NCBI GenBank assembly: GCA_963828855.1
Contig: CAWHGB010000004.1
Coordinates: 1 to 64,000, forward strand
Reading direction: 5' to 3'
Origin: CAVVEQ01 sp963828855
Lineage (GTDB): Bacteria; Chloroflexota; Anaerolineae; Anaerolineales; Anaerolineaceae
DNA: 64,000 nucleotides
The notes beneath the pieces are model-generated. The model did no database searches, was not told the origin of the DNA, and saw only the letters and a list, made by a program, of their open reading frames with translations. The first letter of the stretch is position 1. Each line of letters opens with the position of its first letter. Positions 47,991 through 57,456 of the stretch are shown here, piece after piece. The translations under genes were made by a program, and so were the position numbers.

Positions 47991-49940
47991 ATGAGTGAGC
48001 TTGAACCCATTCGGGTTTTAATTTCATCCGGTCGTAAAGACGAGGCAACCCGCCAGTTGGCGCGCGTTCTCAGCACCGACCCTGAAGATATCCAGGCCTG
48101 GCTGCTCATGGCTGGCATCATTGATGATCCTGCCCGAAAAACGGATTGCTATCGCCAGGCGCTCAAGCTCGACCCGCAAAACTCCGCAGCCCTCGAGTAC
48201 CTCAAAGAAGCCCCCCTTCCGCCTGCCCCCCCCGCTTCCGACGCGCAACAGACCCCCGATCTGTTTACCCCCCAGGTAGATTCTCCCGCGGAGCCGATCA
48301 ACACACCACAAGTCTCCGAGCCCATAGCGGGTCAGGCACCCCCTCCCGAAAAAAGGTCTGTGGAGGATTACCTGACCACTGGGGCCGAAGCACGCGCGCT
48401 AGGTAGGGAATCAGTACCCGCCTACCTGCGCGAGATCCAGGCGGTGCCCTCCCAGCCACTTACCGCTGGTCCTTCCCGCGGCAGCCTGCTGGATTCGATC
48501 GACCGCAGCCAGCCCCCCGCCCCCCCAGCCCCGCCGCCCATACCGCCGGGCTCCTACCGGGATGAGACTCCCCCGCCCCCACCGCCCTGGTATAAAAAAC
48601 CGGCTGCGCGGATCATCCTTACCGTGCTGATCCTTGCGTTTTTCGGGGCAGCGATTTTCGGCGGAGCGAAGTTTATGCAGGCCAGTACCCCCCCCACCGC
48701 CACCCTGCAGCCCTCCCTTACCGTGGAGATCCTGCCCACGAAAACCCCCCAGGATACCTGGACACCCCTGCCAAGCCTCACGCCTCAACCCACTCTCACC
48801 CCCATCCCCAACACCGGCAGCCTGCGTATCGCCCTGCTGCAGGTGAATGATCTCAGTATCTGGCTCGCTGGGGCGTCTTCGCCGCTGACAGGTGGTGCCA
48901 ACCTGCCCATCCTGCTTGCCCCTGGCGGAGAGCTGGTGATCTTCACCCGTGTGGGAGATCTCTGGTCGGTTGGTGTGGCTGAAAAAAAAGAAACCCTATT
49001 AATGAGCGTGGAAGCGATCAATGCACTTCAATCGGTCGAGGGGGTGGATCCGCGTGTGCCCATGCTTCTCGGCTGGCTGCCCCAGTCGCGGACGCTGCTC
49101 TTCAATACCGCCTTCAACCCCGTGGATGGAGGAGCGCTCCGTCCGGTGGACGACCTGAACGCATATGACCTCGCTTCGGGCAAGGTTACCCGCCTCTTAA
49201 ACGACGGGCAGGGTGGTAATTTCTTCGCCTCCCCGGATGGCAGGTTGATCGCCATCTCCCGTCCCGGGTCGATCTCGCTGGTGGATGCGAGCGGCGAGAA
49301 CCTGCGCGAGATCTTCGCATTTGACCCCATCCTCACCCCGGATGCCTCCCCTTATTATCCAAAACTGGTCTGGACGCCGGATTCCGCCGCTGTGCTGCTC
49401 GTCCTGCCACCGCGGGATGCCGCCAACGACACCGCCGCGGCGACCACGGTCTGGCGGATACCCGTGGATGGAAGCGAGCCGCAGAAATTGACCGATGTGA
49501 ATACCAATGGCGGACCGCTCCTGATCTCACCGGATCAGACCCGCATTCTATACCAGCTCAATATCCAGGCGGAAACCGGCGCTGGCGAACTGCACGCCAC
49601 CCTGATCGACGGGAGCGGGGATACCATCCTGCAGAACGGCAACGCTTCCCGGTTGGTGGGATGGTCGTCCAACTCCCGCGACTACACTTTCCGGACCGAC
49701 GCCGATAATGCCATCCTGGTGGGGACGCTTGGCCAAACCGGGACCACCCCGCTCAGCACCTCCCCCCTGCTCTATGACCCGACCTTCGCGCCGGAATGGG
49801 TGAATTCCAGCCAATACCTGCTGCAGGTTGCCGACGGGTTGCACCTGGGTTTCGTGGGCAGCAACACCGATCTGATCGCCAAAGGCGCGCCTGGCACAGT
49901 CTTCTATAATTTCACCCTCAAACCAGCGGCCGCACAATGA
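47991..49940 (+). CDS. TPR / proline-rich / single-TM / WD40-like propeller protein
   Basis: 649 residues in one frame. Residues 1-70 are TPR-like (GRKDEATRQLARVLSTDPED, then KTDCYRQALKLDPQNSAALE). Residues 75-195 are a Pro-rich linker, followed by a membrane helix (RIILTVLILAFFGAAIFGGA, about 205-224). A TP-rich stalk and a C-terminal domain of about 390 residues follow. That domain has WD40/PD40-like blades (SPDGRLIAISRPGSISLVDA, WTPDSAAVLLVLPP, LLISPDQTRILYQL). So a cytoplasmic TPR is tied to an extracellular propeller, likely a protein-interaction scaffold. The stop overlaps the NUDIX start (ATGA), so the two are coupled. Confidence 0.82.
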   Translation: MSELEPIRVLISSGRKDEATRQLARVLSTDPEDIQAWLLMAGIIDDPARKTDCYRQALKLDPQNSAALEYLKEAPLPPAPPASDAQQTPDLFTPQVDSPAEPINTPQVSEPIAGQAPPPEKRSVEDYLTTGAEARALGRESVPAYLREIQAVPSQPLTAGPSRGSLLDSIDRSQPPAPPAPPPIPPGSYRDETPPPPPPWYKKPAARIILTVLILAFFGAAIFGGAKFMQASTPPTATLQPSLTVEILPTKTPQDTWTPLPSLTPQPTLTPIPNTGSLRIALLQVNDLSIWLAGASSPLTGGANLPILLAPGGELVIFTRVGDLWSVGVAEKKETLLMSVEAINALQSVEGVDPRVPMLLGWLPQSRTLLFNTAFNPVDGGALRPVDDLNAYDLASGKVTRLLNDGQGGNFFASPDGRLIAISRPGSISLVDASGENLREIFAFDPILTPDASPYYPKLVWTPDSAAVLLVLPPRDAANDTAAATTVWRIPVDGSEPQKLTDVNTNGGPLLISPDQTRILYQLNIQAETGAGELHATLIDGSGDTILQNGNASRLVGWSSNSRDYTFRTDADNAILVGTLGQTGTTPLSTSPLLYDPTFAPEWVNSSQYLLQVADGLHLGFVGSNTDLIAKGAPGTVFYNFTLKPAAAQ

Positions 49941-50389
49941 CGTTGGACGCCACCACCTTCCTCAAAATCGTAGAGCTCACCCCCCTGGTCTCCATCGACC
50001 TGATCGTTTTTAATGACACAGGGGAGGTACTGCTGGGGTACCGCCGGAACCGCCCGGCGCGGGACTCCTGGTTCGTGCCAGGGGGCAAGATCTTAAAGGA
50101 TGAGCGGCTCCCCGCTGCCTTCCAGCGCATTTCGTTGACCGAGCTGGGCCTGGAATTGGATCCCGCCCTCGCGAAATTCAGGGGCGTGTATGAGCACCTC
50201 TACGGGGATAACTTCGCCGGGGTGGAAGGCATCAGCACCCACTATATCGTTCTTGCGCACGAATTCCACCTGCCGGCAGGCATCCAGATCAACGGCGACG
50301 ATCAGCACGCCGAGCTGCGCTGGTGGAAAGTTGCTGACCTGCTGGCAGGCCCGGACGTGCACGAAAATACCAAAGCCTATTTCAGATGA
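49937..50389 (+). CDS. NUDIX hydrolase, GDP-mannose mannosyl hydrolase-like
   Basis: 150 residues. WFVPGGKILKDERLPAAFQR with the following ISLTELGLEL is the modified Nudix box of GDP-mannose hydrolases, in which a key Glu of the standard REXXEE is absent. The N-terminus (LTPLVSIDLIVFNDTGEVLL) and DQHAELRWWKVADLL also fit that subgroup. It would cleave GDP-sugars to GDP and sugar. It overlaps the preceding propeller gene by 4 bp, and its 3' end overlaps the convergent ThrE-like gene by 13 bp. Confidence 0.87.
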   Translation: MTLDATTFLKIVELTPLVSIDLIVFNDTGEVLLGYRRNRPARDSWFVPGGKILKDERLPAAFQRISLTELGLELDPALAKFRGVYEHLYGDNFAGVEGISTHYIVLAHEFHLPAGIQINGDDQHAELRWWKVADLLAGPDVHENTKAYFR

Positions 50390-51705
50390 TTATTTTTTCG
50401 AAAGAATTTGAATCTGGGTGACTTTTGAGAATCGGTTTCTTCGATATACCCTTTGGCAAGGATAAATTTATTGGGGGAGATCACCAGCGTCCCGAGGAAA
50501 ACCCCGAGCGCGATCGATGTGATTAGCACCACCATTTCCCATAAGCCCACAAAGGCGCTGCGGTAATCCTGGGTGAGCAGGCTGGTCATGCTCTGCAACC
50601 CGATCGCGCCAGGGACCAGGAACCAGAAAGCCATCACCTGGCTCACCATCGCCGGTGTGCGGTGAGGAGACCGGCCGATGTATTCTGAGCTAAACGCCAT
50701 GGCAGCAGCTCCAATAAATGCACCGGCATACGGATTGAAGAATCTTTCCCCAAACATTTGGCCAAACATGGCTGCGTACAGTACCAGCAGCATCCACATT
50801 AGATCCCGGTTGGACCCGCTCAATCGTAAAAATGTTCCGATTCCGAATAAAAGGGTCCCGATAAGCGGTAGGAGAACGCTGAACGCCGGAGCTTCGTACG
50901 TGAAAACTTCGGAGGTGGGAAGTTGGGAAATATTGAAACCGATGGAAATCCCAACGAACAATAAGAAAAGGTTCGCCACGCCATAAATCACCCGTGAGGA
51001 TCCTGAGATAAGGTTCATTGAGCCCAGGTCGATCATCCCTGTTGTCAGAATCACCCCGGGAAGAAAAATGACCAGAGGCGGGATGATCAAATTTGTAGTC
51101 CCATAGATCACCCCCCGACCGGTTAGATTAAAAATGATGGTGGAAACTAATATTGCTGCGGCTACGGGAAGGAGCAGGTTATAGCGCGGGCGTTTTTGAA
51201 AGTATTCGACCATCAGCGCCACCAACAATCCCAAACAGGCAGTGATAAGCAAAACAAGGGGATCAGGACGAAAACGGAGCGTCAGCCCCACGGTGGCGAT
51301 GACATAACCCGCGGTCCTTATCCAGGCAGAAAACCGGGGAGGGATCGAAAGGATTCGGTCAATCTCCTCCGAAGCCTGCCCGGGAGGAATTCGTCTCGCT
51401 TTCACGTCGTCGATGAGCACGCTGATAGCTGAAACCCGGTTCAGATAAATGCCCTCCTGCTTTTGAACGCTGAAATCGCTGATTCCCCCCGTGGAAGCGT
51501 TTCCCAGTTTGATCATCAGCGTGTTGGGCAGCGCTACAATCTCACAACTTCGCTGGTAAGCTTCAGCGATCTCGATCAGGGTATTCTCAACCACGCCAAC
51601 CGGGCTTCCGGTGGCCAGAAGGGCTTTCCCGATCTTCCGCATGCATTCCAGCAGTTCAATATCTTGATTTAATTCATCATCTTTTTTTGAGAAAAATGGG
51701 CTCAT
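50377..51705 (-). CDS. ThrE-family threonine/serine exporter-like protein
   Basis: 442 residues combining the two ThrE domains. The N-terminal DUF1212 part begins with a soluble segment (MRKIGKALLATGSPVGVVEN) and ends in about five helices. The C-terminal DUF3815 part adds about five more helices (LLPLIGTLLFGIGTFLRLSG ... MAFWFLVPGAIGLQ). ThrE exports threonine and serine in corynebacteria; here the substrate is inferred only. The last 13 bp overlap the convergent NUDIX gene. It lies 160 bp downstream of the MFS exporter on the same strand. Confidence 0.85.
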   Translation of the reverse strand: MSPFFSKKDDELNQDIELLECMRKIGKALLATGSPVGVVENTLIEIAEAYQRSCEIVALPNTLMIKLGNASTGGISDFSVQKQEGIYLNRVSAISVLIDDVKARRIPPGQASEEIDRILSIPPRFSAWIRTAGYVIATVGLTLRFRPDPLVLLITACLGLLVALMVEYFQKRPRYNLLLPVAAAILVSTIIFNLTGRGVIYGTTNLIIPPLVIFLPGVILTTGMIDLGSMNLISGSSRVIYGVANLFLLFVGISIGFNISQLPTSEVFTYEAPAFSVLLPLIGTLLFGIGTFLRLSGSNRDLMWMLLVLYAAMFGQMFGERFFNPYAGAFIGAAAMAFSSEYIGRSPHRTPAMVSQVMAFWFLVPGAIGLQSMTSLLTQDYRSAFVGLWEMVVLITSIALGVFLGTLVISPNKFILAKGYIEETDSQKSPRFKFFRKNNHLK

Positions 51706-51865
51706 GATCAGTTCTCTTTCAAGCTGAATGCCTAATGGTCTGGAGAAGTTGTTTCCTTCCCGTCGACAATTTTCTTTTTATAAGACCCAAATACCCAGGC
51801 ATGAGAGAGGTGAACCTGAATAAAAATAGAAAGTAGATGTGGTTGAATTCACAAGCCAAAGGCAA

Positions 51866-53500
51866 TCAGGATGCCTTAGCATCTTCCTCCTCGTTTTTCG
51901 TAGGAAGGTGACGAACGTAATATAACGCCAACAGCGCAAAGAGCGATATTCCCGCGAAGGACGCTTTTAGGGCTGCCACCTGCGCATCTGCATATTCGAT
52001 GACCAGTGCATCGGTTTCTGCCACGGAAAAACCTGCTGCTTCGGCGGAAGCTTGCACCTGGGCGGTGGTGACAAAATTTGCACTCGTTTCGGAAGCGCTA
52101 ACCGCCTGCTGGCTCACCTCGCTGAGGGCGGGATTCGAAAGAACACCTTTTTGATAATTTGAGACCAGCGAAGCGATCATGATGGACCCTATGAGCGCCG
52201 TTCCTAGGGAAGCCCCCAGGTTCTGGGAAGTCCCCTGAAGCCCGCCCACCTCGCTGCCCCGCTCGCTAGGTACAGAGGACATGTTCACATTGCTGAGCTG
52301 GGACGCCATTATTCCCAGTCCTCCGCCGATTAAAAACAGTCCGATTTTAAAACCAATGGATTTCAATTCGGGACCGGTAAAACCGATCAATAGTACTTCG
52401 CCGATCAGGATCAAAGCCAGCCCAACCTCACACATGCGCTTTGGGGAAATCTTTCCCGTTCGTCTGGATCCCACCAGTGACATGAGAAACAGCGCCAGGG
52501 AAAGGGGAAGAATGGTAAGCCCTGTTTCCATCGCGTCGAATCCGAGCACAGTTTGTAAATACAGCGGGATGACAAAAAAGGTAGCCATAATTATGAATTG
52601 CCAACTAAAAAAGACCGTTAATCCGGCGCGCAACTTTGGGATTTTCAACAGATCCATATCCAACAGCGGCTCATCGCCCTTCGCGGCAACCTTGCGTTCG
52701 TTGGCTGCAAACGCCCGTAAGAGGAGAGCACCAGATATGATCAACCAGAACACCGGGGATAATCCAAGCGGGGTGAGTGGCATCCCATTGATTGTGGGCA
52801 CTGATGCGCTGGGGGTGATCCAGCCCCACTGTGCGGAACGCAGGATGCCGAAAACTGCCAGACCGAAACCTGATGCCGAGAGTACCGCACCCCTGGTATC
52901 CAGTTTAGTTGGCTTTCCAATGGACGCAGGAATTTTCTTTAAGAAGAGCATCAGGATCAGAACGATAACGGTTTCAGCTGCAAAAACGATCCGCCAGGTG
53001 TAGTAGGTGGTCGCCAGGCCTCCGATCAATGGACCCAATGCGGCGGAAGCCCCACAAACTCCGCCCAGCAAACCGTAGGCGACAGCTCGCTGTTTGCCGG
53101 AGTAGGTGATTGCTGTAATCGATACCAGCGCTGGGATGACCAGAACTGCGCCAAAACCTTCGATAAAAGACCATCCGATCAGCAGAACGGTCAGGTTTGG
53201 GGCAAGTGCGGTCGTCAGCGAACCCAGGCCGTAGATAAGCAAACCGATGACAAAAGCCTTCTTACCCCCCCACCGGTCACCAAGTTTTCCGCCCAGCAGC
53301 ATGAAGGAAGCCATGACCAGGGTGTAAAAAGTGATCGCGGTTTGCATACCGACGATGGTCGTGTTCAGGTCCTCGGCCACCTGGGATATGGATACGTTCA
53401 TCACGGTGGTGTCCAGCACCAGGATGAACTGCGCCACGGCAAGCATGCCCAGTACCCCCCAGCTGGCGGTTTTTGTTGCGGTTTTGGTTGCACTTGTCAT
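51866..53500 (-). CDS. MFS multidrug exporter, DHA2 family (14 TMS)
   Basis: 544 residues with about 14 membrane segments, the DHA2 (EmrB/QacA) layout. The first helix is LGMLAVAQFILVLDTTVMNV with the conserved Asp. The motif-A loop is GGKLGDRWGGKKAF. Helix 5 has the antiporter motif region GGVCGASAALGPLIGGL. GAGGTGA precedes the start. It is divergent from a MerR/TipAS regulator across 197 bp, so the regulator probably controls drug-dependent expression of this pump. A C-terminal extension of about 70 residues (SQQAVSASETSANFVTTAQV) is a large loop before the last helix, as often seen in this family. Confidence 0.92.
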   Translation of the reverse strand: MTSATKTATKTASWGVLGMLAVAQFILVLDTTVMNVSISQVAEDLNTTIVGMQTAITFYTLVMASFMLLGGKLGDRWGGKKAFVIGLLIYGLGSLTTALAPNLTVLLIGWSFIEGFGAVLVIPALVSITAITYSGKQRAVAYGLLGGVCGASAALGPLIGGLATTYYTWRIVFAAETVIVLILMLFLKKIPASIGKPTKLDTRGAVLSASGFGLAVFGILRSAQWGWITPSASVPTINGMPLTPLGLSPVFWLIISGALLLRAFAANERKVAAKGDEPLLDMDLLKIPKLRAGLTVFFSWQFIIMATFFVIPLYLQTVLGFDAMETGLTILPLSLALFLMSLVGSRRTGKISPKRMCEVGLALILIGEVLLIGFTGPELKSIGFKIGLFLIGGGLGIMASQLSNVNMSSVPSERGSEVGGLQGTSQNLGASLGTALIGSIMIASLVSNYQKGVLSNPALSEVSQQAVSASETSANFVTTAQVQASAEAAGFSVAETDALVIEYADAQVAALKASFAGISLFALLALYYVRHLPTKNEEEDAKAS

Positions 53501-53660
53501 TTGGTCACCTCATATCGTCAGGTTTATGCAAATAATCAAAAAATATTATATGTTATTAAATGGGAAATGTGACTCATGATGGATAATTCGATCCTTTTTC
53601 TTTTCTCGATCCTGCAGATTCCATGATTTCAAAACCAATCAATCGCAATATTCTTGTCTC

Positions 53661-53691
53661 TTGACATTAACGTTACGTCATAGTTTATACT
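53661..53691 (+). promoter_or_regulatory. MerR-type promoter with 19-bp spacer
   Basis: TTGACA (53661-53666) and TATACT (53686-53691) are separated by 19 bp, the over-long spacer that MerR proteins correct by twisting DNA. The spacer contains the palindromic TAACGTTA core with TGAC/GTCA flanks. The predicted start falls at the ATG (53698), so the message would be leaderless. Confidence 0.8.
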
Positions 53692-53697
53692 GATGGT

Positions 53698-54445
53698 ATG
53701 TACACAGTCCGAAAACTCTCAAAGCTCGCAGGCGTCACCCCCCGCGCTCTTCATTACTATGATGAGATCGGTTTACTCAAACCATCCCGGGTGGGAGATA
53801 ACGGTTACCGCTACTACGGTGAGGATGCCCTGCTTCTCCTGCAGGAGATCCTGCTCTACCGCGAGCTGGAACTCCCCCTGGAAGAGATCCGCCGAATCCT
53901 TCACGCCCCGGGTTTCGAGATCTCCCTGGCGCTGCGGGGACACAGGCAAAACCTCCAAAACCGAATGTCGCGCCTGGAAAAGATCATGGGCACTGTGGAC
54001 AGCACGATCCTATTCCTGGAAGGAAAAAAAGATATGAGCAATAAGCAACTGTTTGAACCCTTTTCCGAAGAGCAGCAGGCGGAATATGCCCGCGAAGCCG
54101 AGCAGATCTACGACCCCGCGGTCGTTCGTGAATCCAACCGTAAGTGGAAATCCTACTCCATCGCCGAGAAGCAGAAAATCAGCGAGGAGGGCAACGCAGT
54201 TTATGAGGGTTTCGTTCACGCCATCGACAAAGGTCCGGAATCCCCGGAAGCCCAGGCTTGCGTGAAAGCCTGGCGCAGGCTACATGGCGTACTTCTGGGA
54301 GCCGAACGATGAGCAATGCCTGGGGCTGGCAGATCTTTACAATGACGACCCGCGCTTCAAGGCGAATTTCGACAAGATCGATCCCCGCCTGGCGGAGTTT
54401 GTGAGAGAAGCCGTGAAAGTATATCTAATGAAAAAAAAGAAATAA
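53698..54445 (+). CDS. MerR-family regulator with TipAS drug-binding domain (one frameshift)
   Basis: About 248 residues. Residues 1-70 are the MerR winged helix (MYTVRKLSKLAGVTPRALHY, then GYRYYGEDALLLLQEI). A coiled-coil dimerisation helix follows (ISLALRGHRQNLQNRMSRLE). The C-terminal TipAS part (FSEEQQAEYAREAEQIYDPA) has an extra C at about 54280. Without it the frame continues RRYMAYFWEPNDEQCLGLAD ... YNDDPRFKANFDKI, the family-typical end, to TAA at 54443. TipAS domains bind thiopeptide and other antibiotics. The gene has no ribosome site because transcription should start at its ATG. It is divergent from the DHA2 exporter, its likely target. Confidence 0.88.
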
Positions 54446-54468
54446 TGATCGCACTGCTTAATATTGGC

Positions 54469-54506
54469 AAGGAGCCGAATTTGATGTTTCGGCTTCTTGT
54501 TTTTTT
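54469..54506 (+). terminator. Intrinsic terminator after MerR/TipAS gene
   Basis: AAGGAGCCGAA pairs with TTCGGCTTCTT (11 bp with one G-T wobble, 8-nt loop), followed by GTTTTTTT. This supports the frame-corrected end of the regulator at 54445. Confidence 0.85.
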
Positions 54507-54562
54507 AGCGTTCATGAACCACCGCGATTTCGCTTCGTTATAATGAGGTCATGGATTAGGAA

Positions 54563-55636
54563 TTGGCAAAAAAAACTAAACCTCCCAATCGTCATCTTCG
54601 TCTCATCCGGGTACTCGCCACCTCTCTTGCCATACTGGGCAGCAGCGTGATGTGTAATTTCCCCGCGCTTAAACCGCACCAACCGGAATATATCTCCACC
54701 TTCACTTCTCGTCTCACCATTGATGCCACTTGGGTCATGGGGTCGCCCACGCCGCCACTTGTTGAAACCATACAGGCTACGCCGACTCCTGAAGCACAAA
54801 CCTCCGGCAACCCCACTACTACAATTCCACCGGTCTTCCTTGAGAATCCGCCGCGTGGGAAGATAGTCTTCACCTGCTTTATCGATGGTTTTGATAACAT
54901 TTGCATCATGGATGCAGACGGCAGTAACATCCACAGGTTAACAGATGCGAAGGCAACCGAGTTTTACGCCTCCCTTTCGCCGGATGGGACCGCAATCGTG
55001 TTTTCCTCCCGGCGGGATGGTTCGTTTCAGATATATAGCATGCAAACAGACGGGGGCAACTTGCTTCGACTTTCGGACATCCCTGGAAATCTCTACGCCC
55101 CTGAAGTCTCCCCGGACGGCAACCGCATCGTTTTCACCGTGGAAGCCGGCAGGTCGCAGATATGGGTAATGGACAGGGATGGCTCCAACCCGCACCCGCT
55201 GACCGATACAGGCAGCAATATCGACCCAACCTGGTCACCAGATGGCTCGCAGATCGCATTCGCTTCCGTTCGCTCCGGAAGCCAGCAGCTTTGGGTGATG
55301 AACAGCGATGGCACATTCCCCCGCCAGGTGACTGATATGGCTGATATGGGCGGTCGCAGCAGCTGGTCGACAGATGGCACCAGCCTGGCGTTCTACGCCG
55401 GTCCGCGGGGAGACCGTAATATCTATACTATTAACGTGAATGGGAATGATTTACGCAAACTGACGCAAGGTGGGGATAATCTCGGACCGAGTTATTCGCC
55501 TGATGGCGCATGGATCGCATTTGCTTCGTTTCGGGATGGCAATAACGAGATCTATATCATGCGCCCGGATGGCTCGGAACAAAGCCGCCTGACGACAGCC
55601 ACCCGTCCCGATTGGCAGCCGCGCTGGGGACTGTAA
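54563..55636 (+). CDS. Exported PD40/TolB-like beta-propeller protein
   Basis: 357 residues from a TTG start (AGGA directly upstream); no better ATG lies ahead of the signal. The N-terminus is a signal or lipoprotein-like segment (VLATSLAILGSSVMC, Cys near residue 31). A Thr/Pro-rich stretch follows, then six PD40/WD40-like blades of about 42 residues. Repeated motifs are SPDGTAIVFSSRRDGSFQIY, SPDGNRIVFTVEAGRSQIWV, SPDGSQIAFASVRSGSQQLW and SPDGAWIAFASFRDGNNEIY, each followed by DGxxxxRLT. This is a complete propeller as in TolB-like surface proteins; partners unknown. Confidence 0.83.
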   Translation: MAKKTKPPNRHLRLIRVLATSLAILGSSVMCNFPALKPHQPEYISTFTSRLTIDATWVMGSPTPPLVETIQATPTPEAQTSGNPTTTIPPVFLENPPRGKIVFTCFIDGFDNICIMDADGSNIHRLTDAKATEFYASLSPDGTAIVFSSRRDGSFQIYSMQTDGGNLLRLSDIPGNLYAPEVSPDGNRIVFTVEAGRSQIWVMDRDGSNPHPLTDTGSNIDPTWSPDGSQIAFASVRSGSQQLWVMNSDGTFPRQVTDMADMGGRSSWSTDGTSLAFYAGPRGDRNIYTINVNGNDLRKLTQGGDNLGPSYSPDGAWIAFASFRDGNNEIYIMRPDGSEQSRLTTATRPDWQPRWGL

Positions 55637-55665
55637 CAAATAACCTTTAATTAAAGAAGAGAGAA

Positions 55666-56877
55666 ATGCGCAATAATAAATCAAAAGTCATGTCTTATCT
55701 CGAAAAATTAATCGTTGAGATCGGCCCGCGGTTGATCGGTTCCCCGGCCAACCAGAGTGCTGCCGATTTCATGCGGGATACATTTCAATCGTTCGGATTG
55801 GAAGTTGAGGAGCAGCTCTACCCTTGCACTGCCTGGGAGGTTCGCTCTGCCATCTTCGAGGCTGATGGCGTCTCCCATCCGGTGGAAGCCAACGTCTTCT
55901 CGCCCGGGTGTGATGTTCGTGGGGAGCTGTTGACGCTGGGCACCATCCCCGAGCTGGAAGCCGCCACAATCGAGGGAAAGATCGTCCTTTTCTACGGCGA
56001 GCTGGCCAGCACGCAGATCTCGCCAAAGTCCTGGTTCCTGCGCGGACCGGATGACGAGCGGATCTTCGACCTGCTGGTGAAAGGCAAACCGGCCGCCCTG
56101 ATCGCGCCGCCCTGCAATTCCAGCGATTACGAGCAGGTCACCGAGGATTGGGACCTGCCCATTCCGGCCGCCACGCTGCCCCGCGAGATCGTCCTGGATC
56201 TCCTGCGCCAGCCGCCACGCTCTGTTCACTTGAAGCTGGATTGCGGCAATACCCCCTCCACCGCACGCAACATCGTCGCCCGCAAACCATCGCCCTCCCC
56301 CATAAAGGTGGTGCTGTGCGCCCACTTCGACACCTTTTACACCACCCCCGGCGCTCTGGATAACGGCGCCAGCGCCGGCGCTCTGCTCGCCCTGGCCAGC
56401 GATCTTGCCAGCATGAATCTGCCATTTGCCCTGGAATTCGTAGCCTTCAATGGTGAAGAAGCCCTGCCGATGGGCGATGACGAATACCTGCGCCGTGGGG
56501 GCGAGGCCGGGCTTGGCGATATCCTCCTGGCGATTAATATGGACGGCATGGGGGCCTGGGCTGGCTCGAACAGCCTGGCTCATTTCGAAGCCTCCGCAGA
56601 GCTGCAGGACTATATAGACGCTATCCACAGCAGATACCCAGGCGTGGTGCGCGTGGATCCCTGGCCGGAGAGCAACCATTCCACCTTTTCCTTCCGTGGG
56701 GTGCCCAGCCTGGCCTTCAGTGCGGTGGGAATCCGCCATTTGGCACACACTCCATCAGATTCATTCGAGCAGGTCAGCCCCGCCAAGGTCAGCGAGGTGA
56801 TCGCCATGGTGGAGGAGATCGTGAAAGGGTTGGCCGGGAAGCCCCTCAGCTGGAGCCGCTGGGTACCAACGGGGTGA
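55666..56877 (+). CDS. M28-family zinc aminopeptidase-like protein
   Basis: 403 residues without a signal peptide. A protease-associated-like insert occupies about residues 65-175. The M28 catalytic domain shows the metal-site pattern: His and Asp in CAHFDTFYTTPG, Asp in ALDNGASAGA, Glu-Glu in FNGEEALPMGDDEY, Asp in NMDGMGAWAG and the last His in IRHLAHTPSD. The family removes N-terminal residues from peptides. AAGAGAG precedes the ATG. It is followed 3 bp later by the RibD-C-type gene, so they are probably co-transcribed. Confidence 0.88.
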   Translation: MRNNKSKVMSYLEKLIVEIGPRLIGSPANQSAADFMRDTFQSFGLEVEEQLYPCTAWEVRSAIFEADGVSHPVEANVFSPGCDVRGELLTLGTIPELEAATIEGKIVLFYGELASTQISPKSWFLRGPDDERIFDLLVKGKPAALIAPPCNSSDYEQVTEDWDLPIPAATLPREIVLDLLRQPPRSVHLKLDCGNTPSTARNIVARKPSPSPIKVVLCAHFDTFYTTPGALDNGASAGALLALASDLASMNLPFALEFVAFNGEEALPMGDDEYLRRGGEAGLGDILLAINMDGMGAWAGSNSLAHFEASAELQDYIDAIHSRYPGVVRVDPWPESNHSTFSFRGVPSLAFSAVGIRHLAHTPSDSFEQVSPAKVSEVIAMVEEIVKGLAGKPLSWSRWVPTG

Positions 56878-56880
56878 ACC

Positions 56881-57411
56881 TTGACGACCTACGTTTATAT
56901 CGCTGCCAGCCTGGATAATTTCATCGCGGCTCCGGATGGTTCGCTGGACTGGCTGAACGAGATCCCCAATCCCACGCAGAGCGATTACGGCTTTGCTGGA
57001 TTCATCCGAAATATCGACGCGGTGGTGATGGGACGAAAGACCTTTGAAACCGTGCTCGGCTTCGACGCCTGGCCATATTCCGTCCCGGTGTTCGTCCTGA
57101 GCCGCTCGCTCGCCTCCCTGCCAATAAAGGTTGCTCAAAAAGCCGAGATTATCCGCGGTGAGCCCTCCGAAGTGGTGAAAACCCTGAACGAGAGGGGATT
57201 CCACAACCTCTATGTGGATGGCGGCCGCACCATCCAGGGATTCCTCGAGGCAGACCTGATCGACGAGATGATCATCACCCGCGTACCCATCCTGCTGGGG
57301 GATGGCGTCCCACTGTTTGGAAGCTTGCCGCGGGTGATGAAATTCCGCCTGGTGAGCACCGAGCGATTGAACGCAACCCTGGTCAAGAACCATTACACCC
57401 GGGTAAGATAA
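56881..57411 (+). CDS. RibD C-terminal / dihydrofolate-reductase-like protein
   Basis: 176 residues from a TTG start 3 bp after the peptidase stop. DHFR-fold marks: YIAASLDNFIAAPDGSLDWL at the N-terminus, AVVMGRKTFETVLGFDAWPY, FVLSRSLASLP, and VDGGRTIQGFLEADLIDEMI, the NADPH-binding and structural strand typical of RibD-C proteins. It is a single-domain reductase of the YyaP/YwjB type with no assigned substrate, not the bifunctional riboflavin enzyme. Confidence 0.85.
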   Translation: MTTYVYIAASLDNFIAAPDGSLDWLNEIPNPTQSDYGFAGFIRNIDAVVMGRKTFETVLGFDAWPYSVPVFVLSRSLASLPIKVAQKAEIIRGEPSEVVKTLNERGFHNLYVDGGRTIQGFLEADLIDEMIITRVPILLGDGVPLFGSLPRVMKFRLVSTERLNATLVKNHYTRVR

Positions 57412-57456
57412 AAAGGTCAGAACAGATTTCACGAATACCCTTTGAAGGAGCGGAAG

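Noticed and set aside
55708..56748. 346-codon minus-strand frame across the M28 peptidase gene
   Set aside because: It has no recognisable domain and is His/Gly/Gln-rich antisense sequence. The plus-strand frame has full peptidase motifs.
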